A DNA stretch of 7,185 bases from Holosporaceae bacterium (GCA_031284345.1 JAITAC010000112.1:1-7185); one strand, 5' to 3'; positions 1-6,780 are shown, counted from the stretch's first letter. Made by a program: numbers and translations. Notes: generated by a model not told the origin, from the letters alone.

Positions 1-88
1 AATAGTAAACACCAGTGAGATAATTAATTATTATGGCTATGCCATCGGATATATCACAGAATATTTTTTCTTCGTTAAGCTTGTACAT
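1..88 (-). CDS. PqqD-like protein (RiPP recognition element), N-terminal fragment, cut by window edge
   Basis: Translation from the ATG at 88 gives 29 open codons running off the left edge. It begins MYKLNEEKIFCDISDGIAII and continues INYLTGVYY. The pattern of a short hydrophobic strand, 'DG.AIIIN', then 'TG.YY' is what I know from PqqD-family proteins, which adopt a small winged-helix fold and bind leader peptides (RiPP recognition element), delivering a substrate to a radical SAM or other modifying enzyme. The start is supported by AAAGGA at 95-100, six bases upstream. The start codon lies inside the end of the preceding gene (14-nt overlap), indicating translational coupling with the nucleotidyltransferase/HPr-kinase-like gene. 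Only about a third of a typical PqqD domain is visible, so the family call rests on motif resemblance plus the neighbouring radical SAM gene. It could also be the N-terminus of a larger protein. Confidence 0.6.
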   Translation of the reverse strand, partial: MYKLNEEKIFCDISDGIAIIINYLTGVYY

Positions 89-2315
89 ATTGTTTCCTTT
101 CATTATTCCAATTAACTTCATTAAGTTCATTTATGAACTCGCGCAAAATATTCACATTTGCTTCAAAATCCGGAGATAAGTTTATTTGATAGAAATCCAA
201 ATCCTCTATGAATGACAAAACGTGCTTCATGTATTCAGCTGTATTGCTACTACAAGTAAATTGACGTATAGGTTCCCAATCATCCTTAAGATATATTGCA
301 TAACTCAGGTATCTAGGATGGATTTTACTGCACATCTGAGAAACAGTGGAGTACGCCATCTGCACAACGGCTTTGCCCCTATTGATTTTTTCTATGCTCG
401 GTTTTTCTATGCCAGCTATATGGGGAAAAATTGCCGTTTTTATCGGCAGCGCTTTTACGAATCCAGTATGATGCGTCGATAAATCGATTATGTGCTTTGT
501 ATTGTTCCAATTATTGTTGAGAAATTCGTAGTGTAGTCCGTTCAGCTGCGAGATTATGCGGGGTGCCAGAGAGGATACAGAATATATGGGATAGGCGTGA
601 AGTCCATTTTTTTTATCTAGCACAAGATAGTCTTCGGACACAAATTCGAATCCGTCCAATAATGCCGATACCGCCAGTGTCGATTTGCCGGCGCCGCCTC
701 TGCCGCAAATGAGAACGCCAGTTCCATTAATTCCCACTGCCGCAGAATGAAACATAGCGGTGGTGTTGTCGCCGATGATATTGTTCAGGAAACACACAAA
801 CAAATGTTCTCCCCACAAATCGGTAATTTTTTCCTTTGACATGTCGCTGGAGGCAAAATAGTGGGTGCGCGTTTGGGCATCGTAGGCCTTGATGACGTTT
901 AACAACTTATAAAATTCTATTTTGGATGCAGAATTGTCTTCGGATCGGTATGTCATGCAGTAGCAATTGCCAATGGCCAGTTGTCTGATATGGGAGTCAA
1001 TGTCTTCCTCCCAAAAACGAACGGCTACGTCATAGGGACCGCGAGCTTCGTCTGCGATATAGGCAAATTGTTTGTCCAAGAGTTTACGGAGATGCGGCAG
1101 ATAGCATTCCAACTTAACTATTTTGGGGCCAAGATGCAAATGGCGCACCCATTTTTCTTTTTCAATGCCTGCATTGTTCAATCGATTCCAATGGCGATTC
1201 ATTTCTTCTGCTGATAAAATCTGCTCTGGAAAATATTTTTTAAGCTTTTCATTCATAGTATTGTCATCTTCCTTGGAATTCAGTATCGGGTCTTGAAATA
1301 TGTATAATTTTTCGGTTTTGTCATTATTTGATTGTTTTGTTTTTTGGCGTAATTGATCTCGCATTCGGAATAATTTTATGATTTTCATATCTCTTTTTAT
1401 TTTGGCGTCGGCATTCGGGTCTTCGAAGGCATTTATTTGCGCCAGAAAGTCCTGCGGGAGTATATGTGGAAGGGATTCATCAAATATTTCCAGTAAAATT
1501 TTTATAGAATAGAGTGTGTCTGTTTGGGTTGCATTGTCTATTATGATGCTCCAGTCGATGCTGTTACTTTTTGCAAGTGTAGCGATGTCATACATCCAGG
1601 AAATACTCATTGCCGATGTCGGAAATTCGCTTGTATCCCAGAAAAAATCATCATATATCATATTGCCGTAGAAATTTATCAGAGTCGAGAATATCAGATC
1701 TTCCGGAATCGGAATAAATGCGTTTACGCCAAACGCTCTGACCTCCCTGGCCGATTGCCATATTCTTTTGTCAGCGGCACTATCTTCTTTCACAATGATG
1801 GAATGTATGTCTATTTTCATATTGTCGCCAAAGCACATGTCTGTGGAGTGCAGTCCTTTGAATGTAGCGGAAGCTCCGAGATTTTCAGCGGCTTTTACGG
1901 TCTCATCAAAGCGATCCCGGGGCACGGAAAAATCGATGTCGTACATGTGTCTCGGATATTTCTGATATAAATAGCGCATGGCGAGTCCTTTTATCATTAA
2001 AATTGGAATTCCTCGCCGATTGAGCTCTTGTCCAATTCTGTGAAATCCTTCCAAAAGCTGCACATTGCCGTACTGAAAATATCTCACCACTCCCTTGAAT
2101 TTCGGCAAAAGAGGATGATTTATTTCCGCATATCTGCTTACTAAAGATGACAGCATAAAATTTATAGCCAAATGTTCATCATGTATTTTGTATTTGGGTA
2201 ATAATGCCATTATGTCTTCTGTTTTGGCGTTATCGGTCACCATTAATCTCAGCAGATCTATGTCTTGTTTTCTAAAGTCCAGTTGCTCTTTGAAAAAATC
2301 TGCACAGGTTGTCAT
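75..2315 (-). CDS. Fusion protein: NTP_transf_5-type nucleotidyltransferase + HPr-kinase-like P-loop domain
   Basis: A 746-residue protein with two recognisable parts. Residues about 100-175 match the 'uncharacterised nucleotidyltransferase' (NTP_transf_5, PF14907) pattern: GIPILMIKG, then YDIDF with D126 and D128 as the expected metal-binding pair, then KIDIH (D169) as the third acidic position. Residues about 500-650 resemble HPr kinase/lasso-peptide-kinase-like domains: a Walker A GRGGAGKST at 538-546, followed by SED at 560-562, where the acidic residues of this family usually sit. A charged, low-complexity stretch around 330-390 probably links them. Both catalytic cores look intact. Such kinases and nucleotidyltransferases, usually separate genes, occur in lasso-peptide and PqqD-containing clusters; some lasso homologues phosphorylate the precursor peptide. 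The start at 2315 is preferred over an in-frame ATG at 2384 because it has GGAG seven bases upstream and avoids a 67-base overlap with the radical SAM gene. The substrate is unknown. No signal peptide or membrane segment is evident. Confidence 0.8.
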   Translation of the reverse strand: MTTCADFFKEQLDFRKQDIDLLRLMVTDNAKTEDIMALLPKYKIHDEHLAINFMLSSLVSRYAEINHPLLPKFKGVVRYFQYGNVQLLEGFHRIGQELNRRGIPILMIKGLAMRYLYQKYPRHMYDIDFSVPRDRFDETVKAAENLGASATFKGLHSTDMCFGDNMKIDIHSIIVKEDSAADKRIWQSAREVRAFGVNAFIPIPEDLIFSTLINFYGNMIYDDFFWDTSEFPTSAMSISWMYDIATLAKSNSIDWSIIIDNATQTDTLYSIKILLEIFDESLPHILPQDFLAQINAFEDPNADAKIKRDMKIIKLFRMRDQLRQKTKQSNNDKTEKLYIFQDPILNSKEDDNTMNEKLKKYFPEQILSAEEMNRHWNRLNNAGIEKEKWVRHLHLGPKIVKLECYLPHLRKLLDKQFAYIADEARGPYDVAVRFWEEDIDSHIRQLAIGNCYCMTYRSEDNSASKIEFYKLLNVIKAYDAQTRTHYFASSDMSKEKITDLWGEHLFVCFLNNIIGDNTTAMFHSAAVGINGTGVLICGRGGAGKSTLAVSALLDGFEFVSEDYLVLDKKNGLHAYPIYSVSSLAPRIISQLNGLHYEFLNNNWNNTKHIIDLSTHHTGFVKALPIKTAIFPHIAGIEKPSIEKINRGKAVVQMAYSTVSQMCSKIHPRYLSYAIYLKDDWEPIRQFTCSSNTAEYMKHVLSFIEDLDFYQINLSPDFEANVNILREFINELNEVNWNNERKQYVQA

Positions 2316-2317
2316 TG

Positions 2318-3280
2318 CTATGCTCCAATTTCGTTTGGGGTTATGAAGGCGTCGTGCCACACAAATTGTCTGTAATGCCAACAAAGACAGCAGGGCGATT
2401 CTTCACATATTTCATCTCCCATAAGCATTTTTTTTGTTTTTTGCACGACTTCGGATTCCAGACATTTTTTCAATCCCAGCTCGAAGACATTGAGATCGGA
2501 AATGCCGGTGCCATTGTAAGAGCATCCCAAAAATTTACCATCGTAATTTATGGACGGAAATTTCCACAGATCTAAACAGGGAGGATTGGCAGTTCTCGTA
2601 AAATTATCTTCATATTCGAAGGTGGTTTTGGGATAGGCGAGCCCGGTTTCTTCGTAGATCATGTCGGTGTCTTCGGGAATGTAGTAAAAAACACGGTCTT
2701 TGCAAAAATATAAAGTTGCATCTAGGTCTTTGGCCATTTTTTTGGCGGCCTGAAGTTCTTCTCGGGAAGAATTATGTTTAAATATTTGATATAGCAAATT
2801 CACCAGTGGGAAATTGCTAGAATATGTTTTCTTGCATATCCAAAGCTTTTTTATGTTGTTAATTACTGTGGAAAAGTTTCCGCCGTGCCTATACTTTTTG
2901 TAGGCTTTTTGATTGACGGCGTCCACATTTATGGATAATGCAAGAAATTTATTGACCACCAGGGACTCAATGACAGCATCAGATACAGTATTGAAATTAA
3001 CGCCGTTCATTGCCGTAAGCAAGACGTTTTTAGCCCGAGCAAATTCCATGATTTTTGATAAATCTGGATTGAGAAAAATTTCTCCGCGATTCGCAATTTC
3101 AATTCTCTGCACAAACGGATTCATTTCGACGAATTTTACGAAATCATCAAATTTTAGACATCCTTTTCCGAAATCGCCGTAGTCGCCTTTTCCAACGGAG
3201 CATTCTGGGCAGGAGAGTTGGCAAAATGTACACGAATCCAACCTGACGCCATTTGGTAGAGTCTCCTGCAGCAAGGACAT
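2318..3280 (-). CDS. Radical SAM protein with SPASM-like C-terminal domain
   Basis: A 320-residue radical SAM enzyme. The cluster-binding motif CxxxCxxC is at C20, C24 and C27 (CQLSCPEC), with an extra C17. It is followed by the TIM-barrel features RIEIANRGEIFLNP (about 79-92), which I recognise from peptide-modifying radical SAM relatives, and 'LSINVDAVNQKAYKKYRHGG'. The C-terminus has C235-x12-G248-x4-C253, matching the first half of a SPASM auxiliary-cluster motif (Cx9-15Gx4C). The second half is unusual: C292, C297, C298 and C300 instead of the canonical CxxCx5CxxxC. SPASM enzymes act on ribosomal peptides or proteins in RiPP pathways, which fits the PqqD-like gene two genes downstream. 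The next ORF starts two bases after its TAG stop. The ATG at 3280 is supported by a strong ribosome-binding site. Substrate and reaction (thioether, C-C bond, epimerisation or other) cannot be deduced. Confidence 0.85.
   Translation of the reverse strand: MSLLQETLPNGVRLDSCTFCQLSCPECSVGKGDYGDFGKGCLKFDDFVKFVEMNPFVQRIEIANRGEIFLNPDLSKIMEFARAKNVLLTAMNGVNFNTVSDAVIESLVVNKFLALSINVDAVNQKAYKKYRHGGNFSTVINNIKKLWICKKTYSSNFPLVNLLYQIFKHNSSREELQAAKKMAKDLDATLYFCKDRVFYYIPEDTDMIYEETGLAYPKTTFEYEDNFTRTANPPCLDLWKFPSINYDGKFLGCSYNGTGISDLNVFELGLKKCLESEVVQKTKKMLMGDEICEESPCCLCWHYRQFVWHDAFITPNEIGA
2323..2326 (-). promoter_or_regulatory. Ribosome-binding site fixing the start of the fusion gene
   Basis: GGAG (minus strand) sits seven bases upstream of the ATG at 2315 and lies within the last codons of the radical SAM gene. 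It favours a 746-residue product starting MTTCADFF over the longer 769-residue reading from 2384. Confidence 0.6.
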
Positions 3281-3283
3281 AAA

Positions 3284-3478
3284 CTATACTCCCCTGTGGG
3301 AACTGTTCACAAACTCTGTTTTTTCGGTATTTTTTGCGCCAAATATACTGCTGGTTTGCGCTATTTTTCCATAAAAAATTCTCGAAAAATCCAGTTGGTA
3401 AACGGTCCTTAAATTAACCATAATGGGATAATTGAGATATTTCACGTTTGCGTGTAGGATCCCAATAGCCCTTAACAT
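3284..3478 (-). CDS. Small uncharacterised ORF at the head of the radical SAM operon (candidate precursor peptide)
   Basis: The ATG at 3478 gives a 64-residue basic peptide beginning MLRAIGILHANVKYLNY and ending EKTEFVNSSHRGV. I recognise no family. It has no cysteine, no obvious signal peptide and no double-glycine leader motif. Its TAG stop is three bases before the radical SAM ATG, and the radical SAM ribosome-binding site lies in its last codons. This is the usual position of a RiPP precursor in such operons, and several serines near the C-terminus would be possible substrates for an HPr-kinase-like partner. Against it, there is no Shine-Dalgarno sequence before the ATG at 3478, before the TTG at 3484, or before the internal ATG at 3421 (45-residue version), and the composition is not clearly coding. 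It may instead be a structured untranslated leader that is open by chance. Confidence 0.35.
   Translation of the reverse strand: MLRAIGILHANVKYLNYPIMVNLRTVYQLDFSRIFYGKIAQTSSIFGAKNTEKTEFVNSSHRGV
3289..3295 (-). promoter_or_regulatory. Strong ribosome-binding site of the radical SAM gene
   Basis: AGGGGAG lies eight bases upstream of the ATG at 3280 and overlaps the final codons of the small upstream ORF. It is the clearest Shine-Dalgarno sequence in the accessory operon and supports both the start choice and translational coupling. Confidence 0.7.
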
Positions 3479-3508
3479 TATCAAAGAATCGAAAATAATT
3501 TAAATAAA

Positions 3509-3537
3509 AATTTAGAAAAACACAAGGCATTTTTCAA
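3509..3537 (-). promoter_or_regulatory. Candidate sigma70 promoter of the accessory (radical SAM) operon
   Basis: On the minus strand, TTGAAA (3537-3532) and TAAATT (3514-3509) are separated by exactly 17 bases, giving five of six and four of six consensus matches. Transcription would begin near 3502, about 24 bases before the ATG at 3478. The surrounding sequence is very AT-rich, so a chance match is possible; read-through from rpe is the alternative. Confidence 0.4.
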
Positions 3538-3542
3538 TTACA

Positions 3543-3557
3543 TGTGGAGAATCCACA
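3543..3557 (-). terminator. Short hairpin directly after rpe, weak terminator candidate
   Basis: TGTGGATTCTCCACA is a perfect 6-bp stem with a 3-base loop starting two bases after the rpe stop. On the minus strand it is followed by TGTAATTGAAAA, which lacks a U-tract, so it is a poor intrinsic terminator. It could stabilise the 3' end of the thyX-rpe message or mark a Rho-dependent or processed end. The T-run lies on the plus-strand side, where no gene ends. Confidence 0.25.
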
Positions 3558-3559
3558 AT

Positions 3560-4195
3560 TCATATATTTTTTAATGCATTAATAGCGTCTGCGTAGTTGC
3601 CGCTGCCAAAGAGAAATGCCCCTGTTACGCAGCCATTTGCTCCATTTTCAAGACATTGCTTCAGGGTAGACGGATTTATGCCGCCGTCAACGTAAATTTT
3701 TATATGTGATGGCAATATCTCCCGGAGAACATAAATTTTTTTCAATTGGGAGTCTATGAATTTCTGGCCAGAGCTGCCGGGGTTTACGGTCATAATCAAA
3801 ACGACGTCCAACATTTCAATGCAATAGGAAATTATTTCGATGGGAGTTGCGGGATTGAGTGCGACTCCGGTTTTTTTCCCAAAATTTTTTATTTTACATA
3901 AAGTGCGATGCAGATGCGTACACATTTCCGGATGCACGATGAGCAAGTCGGCTCCGGCGCTGGCGAAATTTTCGATGTGTCGGTCGGGGTTATCTACCAT
4001 GAGATGCACGTCGAAGGGGAGGGGAGTCAATTTTTTATGGGCGGCAACCACGTAGGAGCCAAAGGTAATGTTCTCGACGTAATTTCCGTCCATTACGTCC
4101 CAGTGCACACGATCTGCTCCGGCGGATTCCAGAGCCAGCAGTTCCTGTCCCAATTTAGTAGGATCGGCGGAAAGCATGGAGGGACAAATTATCAT
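3560..4195 (-). CDS. rpe: Ribulose-phosphate 3-epimerase
   Basis: This cytosolic TIM-barrel enzyme interconverts D-ribulose 5-phosphate and D-xylulose 5-phosphate in the pentose phosphate pathway. At 211 residues it is complete and slightly short for the family (about 215-230). Conserved blocks appear in order: CPSMLSAD (4-11), HWDVMDGNY (31-39), DVHLMV (62-67), MTVNPGSSGQ and YVDGGI. The metal/catalytic residues expected by comparison with human RPE are present: H31, D33, H64 and D170. The loop usually written VNPGFGGQ is VNPGSSGQ here, a mild variation. The start gives the classic MII.PS.LSAD N-terminus; its ribosome-binding site is weak (ACGAG about ten bases upstream). It begins 11 bases after thyX ends, so the two are probably co-transcribed and rpe may depend partly on translational coupling. 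Identification is secure. Confidence 0.96.
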   Translation of the reverse strand: MIICPSMLSADPTKLGQELLALESAGADRVHWDVMDGNYVENITFGSYVVAAHKKLTPLPFDVHLMVDNPDRHIENFASAGADLLIVHPEMCTHLHRTLCKIKNFGKKTGVALNPATPIEIISYCIEMLDVVLIMTVNPGSSGQKFIDSQLKKIYVLREILPSHIKIYVDGGINPSTLKQCLENGANGCVTGAFLFGSGNYADAINALKNI

Positions 4196-4206
4196 TTTGG
4201 TGCTCG

Positions 4207-5124
4207 TTATTTATCGAGGGGAAAAATTTTTGTAAATTCCTGCCATTCGCCTTTGCTGAGTCCGCTATTTTCCTGGGATATTTTTTCTCCGCCGAGCGCT
4301 CTATTTATGAGATTGATGCAATGATGCGGCAGAGAAACGGCTTTTTGTCTATAGTTGACAAAGGCGTCGTAGGTATAGGGCACCCATTTTTTCACGATGT
4401 CCAGAATTACGTTTGCATAGCACCTTATTTCGTACTGGGCGTGGGAATCGGTTCTCAATTTTAGGAAATGCAACAAATTATGCAGATCGATTTTCCAATA
4501 CATTTCTGTATAAATGCCGATGGGCAACAGAGTGCGGGCAATTTCTCTCGTGAGAGCCATATCATCCAGCAGATGGGAGTATTTTTCGTAGGCGTCTTTT
4601 TGAACGCCCGCGATAGCATCTAGTATTTCTTGGGCTTGAATCGGCTCCATGGCATTTTCTGATTTTCCCTGTCTATTGGAATCCGACTGCCGTGCGATCT
4701 GATCGATTTCCGGCAGATAAAACTCGTTGCCTAGAATCGAATACCTGGCAGAATACTCGTTTATGTTGGCAGTGCGATGCCGCACCCATTGGCGCATGAC
4801 AAATATCGGAAGCTTAACATGCAATTTCAGCTCACACATTTCAAATGGAGTGGTGTGGTTGTGCCTCATGAGATAATTTATGAGTCCCTTATCCTCTTGA
4901 GCTTTTTTTGTGCCAATACCGTAGGAAACCCGCGCTGCCTGCACAATGGACGCATCGGTGCCCATGTAATCGATTACCCGAACAAACCCATGATCCAAAA
5001 CTGGAACTGGTTTGTGGAGAATTTCCTCCAATTCCGGGCTGAAGCTTCTTACGCTTTCGTTTTTGTACTCTGCTCTTAAATTGTCAATAATATCATCTGA
5101 TAAATCTGTGGGAAACTTACTCAT
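4207..5124 (-). CDS. thyX: FAD-dependent thymidylate synthase ThyX
   Basis: This flavin-dependent enzyme makes dTMP from dUMP using methylenetetrahydrofolate and NADPH, replacing ThyA. The ThyX signature is RHRTANINEYSAR at 115-127, with N120 in the position that is Ser in many ThyX proteins; 'RHRTAN.NEYSARYS' is familiar from alphaproteobacteria. Other conserved blocks are HTTPFEM (90-96), EIARTLLPIGIYTEMYWKID (194-213) and LRTDSHAQYEIR (223-234). The 305 residues exceed minimal ThyX (about 220-250). The excess is an N-terminal stretch of about 40 residues and a C-terminal tail (about 262-305) with SQENSGLSKGEW, resembling tails I recall from alphaproteobacterial homologues. The ATG at 5124 has GAGG a few bases upstream. 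The stop of a short upstream frame overlaps this ATG. It probably heads a thyX-rpe transcript from the promoter at 5159-5188. Confidence 0.96.
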   Translation of the reverse strand: MSKFPTDLSDDIIDNLRAEYKNESVRSFSPELEEILHKPVPVLDHGFVRVIDYMGTDASIVQAARVSYGIGTKKAQEDKGLINYLMRHNHTTPFEMCELKLHVKLPIFVMRQWVRHRTANINEYSARYSILGNEFYLPEIDQIARQSDSNRQGKSENAMEPIQAQEILDAIAGVQKDAYEKYSHLLDDMALTREIARTLLPIGIYTEMYWKIDLHNLLHFLKLRTDSHAQYEIRCYANVILDIVKKWVPYTYDAFVNYRQKAVSLPHHCINLINRALGGEKISQENSGLSKGEWQEFTKIFPLDK

Positions 5125-5242
5125 AATACCTCGCTGTTGTTTTCAGTGTGCAGAATATATTTTATCACTTCCAGCTCCTTTTTGTCAAGAAAATAATTAA
5201 TTCGCGAACGGAGCTGTCGCCTAATTCAAACCATTGAGACAT
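5121..5242 (-). pseudogene. Possible frameshifted or degraded small ORF between rho and thyX
   Basis: An ATG at 5242 opens 25 codons (MSQWFELGDSSVRELIIF...) to a TGA at 5165. One frame over (-1), the sequence is open from 5223 to a TGA at 5121-5123 that overlaps the thyX ATG (ATGA), ending KYILHTENNSEVL. Joined at the AAAAA run near 5179-5183, the two halves would give a continuous, plausibly helical peptide of about 40 residues. Within the second half, AAGGAG followed six bases later by GTG could start a 15-residue coupled leader peptide. Against translation: a good promoter (5159-5188) sits in the middle, so transcripts from it would lack most of this region, and the ATG at 5242 has only an A9 run upstream. 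I do not recognise the peptide. It may be a degraded gene, a frameshift-decoded gene or chance. Confidence 0.25.
5159..5188 (-). promoter_or_regulatory. Sigma70 promoter for thyX(-rpe)
   Basis: A perfect -35 TTGACA (5188-5183) and a -10 TAAAAT (5164-5159, five of six) are separated by 18 bases on the minus strand. Transcription would start near 5152, leaving a leader of about 28 bases before the thyX ATG, with GAGG as ribosome-binding site. This is the best promoter match in the window. Confidence 0.65.
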
Positions 5243-5275
5243 TTTTTTTTATTTATGAATATATGTCATAGATTA

Positions 5276-6532
5276 CTATTGATTCATTGTTATAAAAAAA
5301 TCTACGTTATTTTTGGAATTTTTCATTTTATTTAGGAGAAATTCCATACCGTCACAGGTTCCCATTGGCATAAGTATGCGCCGGAGCACCCACATTTTGG
5401 ATAAAATGCTTCTATCCACCAGCAATTCTTCTTTGCGAGTTCCGGATTTTGTTATGTCGATGGCTGGAAATGTTCTTTTATCTGCCAATTTTCTATCTAG
5501 CACAATTTCTGCATTTCCGGTTCCTTTGAATTCTTCGAAAATGACTTCGTCCATTTTTGAGCCGGTTTCCACGAGTGCGGTTCCGATGATGGTGAGCGAT
5601 CCGCCTTCCTCGATGTTGCGGGCGGCTCCGAATATTCTCTTGGGACGCTGAAGAGCGTTTGCGTCGACGCCTCCGGTGAGCACCTTTCCGGACGATGGAC
5701 ACACTGTGTTATAGGCTCTTGCCAATCTTGTGATGGAATCCAGCAGGATAACTACGTCTTTTTTATGTTCCACCAGTCTTTTGGCTTTTTCTATGACCAT
5801 TTCGGCCACCTGGACGTGGCGAGTGGGCACTTCATCGAAGGTAGAACTAATTACTTCGCCGTGGACCGATCTACGCATATCCGTGACCTCTTCAGGACGT
5901 TCATCAATGAGAAGAACGATAAGATGGGCTGCCGGAGAATTTGCGGTTATGGCTCGGGCGATGTTTTGCAGCATAACGGTTTTTCCGGTTCTCGGTGGGG
6001 CTACAATGAGGGCTCTCTGTCCTCTTCCCAGAGGAGAAATTATTTCTATAACTCTCGTAGTCATATCTTTTTCGACGCTGTTGTCGATTTCCAGCGTAAG
6101 CTTGGAATTCGGATACAGCGGTGTGAGATCATCGAAATTTATGCGGTGCTTTGCTACATCGAGCGAATCTCCGTTTACGTAATTTATTTTGGAAATGGCG
6201 AAATAACGCTCTCCTTCCTTAGGAGATCTGATAATTCCTTCTAGTGTATCTCCGGTTTTTAGACTATATTTCCGGATTTGGGATGGAGAAACATATATAT
6301 CGTCTGAGCCGGCCATGTAATTGGCTTCCGGTGATCGCAGGAAACCGAATCCATCCTGGAGCACCTCTAGCACTCCGTCTCCGAGAATCTCGACATCATT
6401 TTCCGCAAGCTTTTTCAGTATTGCGAACATCATGTCCTGCCGTTTTAGCGCTGCAGCATTTTCTACTTCTAAACTTTCGGCAAATGCCAAAAGCTCTGCG
6501 GGCATCTTTATTTTTATATCTTTTAAACGCAT
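5276..6532 (-). CDS. rho: Transcription termination factor Rho
   Basis: This hexameric RNA-dependent ATPase/translocase ends transcription at Rho-dependent sites. The 418 residues are full length and keep E. coli numbering almost exactly. The N-terminal helical domain is followed by the primary RNA-binding cold-shock domain with GFGFLR (61-66) and Y80; '[13 protein letters not shown]' is familiar from alphaproteobacteria. The ATPase domain has Walker A APPRTGKT (178-185), catalytic E211 in [10 protein letters not shown], Walker B VILLDS with D265, Q-loop K283 ([10 protein letters not shown]), R-loop [11 protein letters not shown] (337-347) and arginine finger R366. Nothing essential is missing. 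The start at 6532 gives the expected MRLKDIK N-terminus, with GAAGAG as a moderate ribosome-binding site. The gene begins 115 bases after tRNA-Phe; a weak TTGATT-N18-TATTGT element lies in that gap, so either its own promoter or read-through from the tRNA is possible. Confidence 0.97.
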   Translation of the reverse strand: MRLKDIKIKMPAELLAFAESLEVENAAALKRQDMMFAILKKLAENDVEILGDGVLEVLQDGFGFLRSPEANYMAGSDDIYVSPSQIRKYSLKTGDTLEGIIRSPKEGERYFAISKINYVNGDSLDVAKHRINFDDLTPLYPNSKLTLEIDNSVEKDMTTRVIEIISPLGRGQRALIVAPPRTGKTVMLQNIARAITANSPAAHLIVLLIDERPEEVTDMRRSVHGEVISSTFDEVPTRHVQVAEMVIEKAKRLVEHKKDVVILLDSITRLARAYNTVCPSSGKVLTGGVDANALQRPKRIFGAARNIEEGGSLTIIGTALVETGSKMDEVIFEEFKGTGNAEIVLDRKLADKRTFPAIDITKSGTRKEELLVDRSILSKMWVLRRILMPMGTCDGMEFLLNKMKNSKNNVDFFITMNQ

Positions 6533-6647
6533 ATTATCTCTTCAAAATTTTCGGATAAAACAATAGTTGACATACGCTGCCATAATCAATTAATCGTAAA
6601 AATACAAACATTTACAGCCACAACAATAAGCGCATTTGATTAGAAGA

Positions 6648-6723
<76 letters not shown>

Positions 6724-6742
6724 CAGCGTAGGTCTCTATCAT

Positions 6743-6771
6743 CATATAAATTAATTTGGTTTCTGTGTCCA
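6743..6771 (-). promoter_or_regulatory. Candidate sigma70 promoter of tRNA-Phe
   Basis: TGGACA (6771-6766, five of six) and TATATG (6748-6743, four of six) are exactly 17 bases apart on the minus strand, about 20 bases upstream of the mature tRNA 5' end. TATGAT with a 19-base spacer is an alternative -10. Position relative to the tRNA is right for a stable-RNA promoter. Confidence 0.5.
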
Positions 6772-6780
6772 GCTTTTTTT

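Noticed and set aside
1524..1970. Plus-strand open frame of about 148 codons
   Set aside because: It is antisense to the nucleotidyltransferase domain, and its translation is cysteine/histidine-rich with no recognisable family.
75..2384. Longer start for the fusion gene at 2384 (769 residues)
   Set aside because: It would overlap the radical SAM gene by 67 bases; the ATG at 2315 has GGAG at proper spacing two bases after the upstream stop.
3908..4324. Plus-strand open frame of 138 codons across rpe and the thyX end
   Set aside because: It is antisense to two well-identified genes and has no family resemblance or start signal.
5204..5220. Possible rho terminator hairpin (GCGA/TCGC stem)
   Set aside because: It has only four base pairs around a 9-base loop and no uninterrupted U-tract, too weak to call.
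5493..6244. Open frames overlapping rho on both strands (69, 150 and 159 codons)
   Set aside because: They are shadows of the highly conserved rho coding sequence; the 69-residue one is an arginine-rich out-of-frame reading.
6567..6595. Plus-strand TTGACA as a promoter upstream of rho
   Set aside because: No acceptable -10 lies at 16-18 bases, and no plus-strand gene follows.
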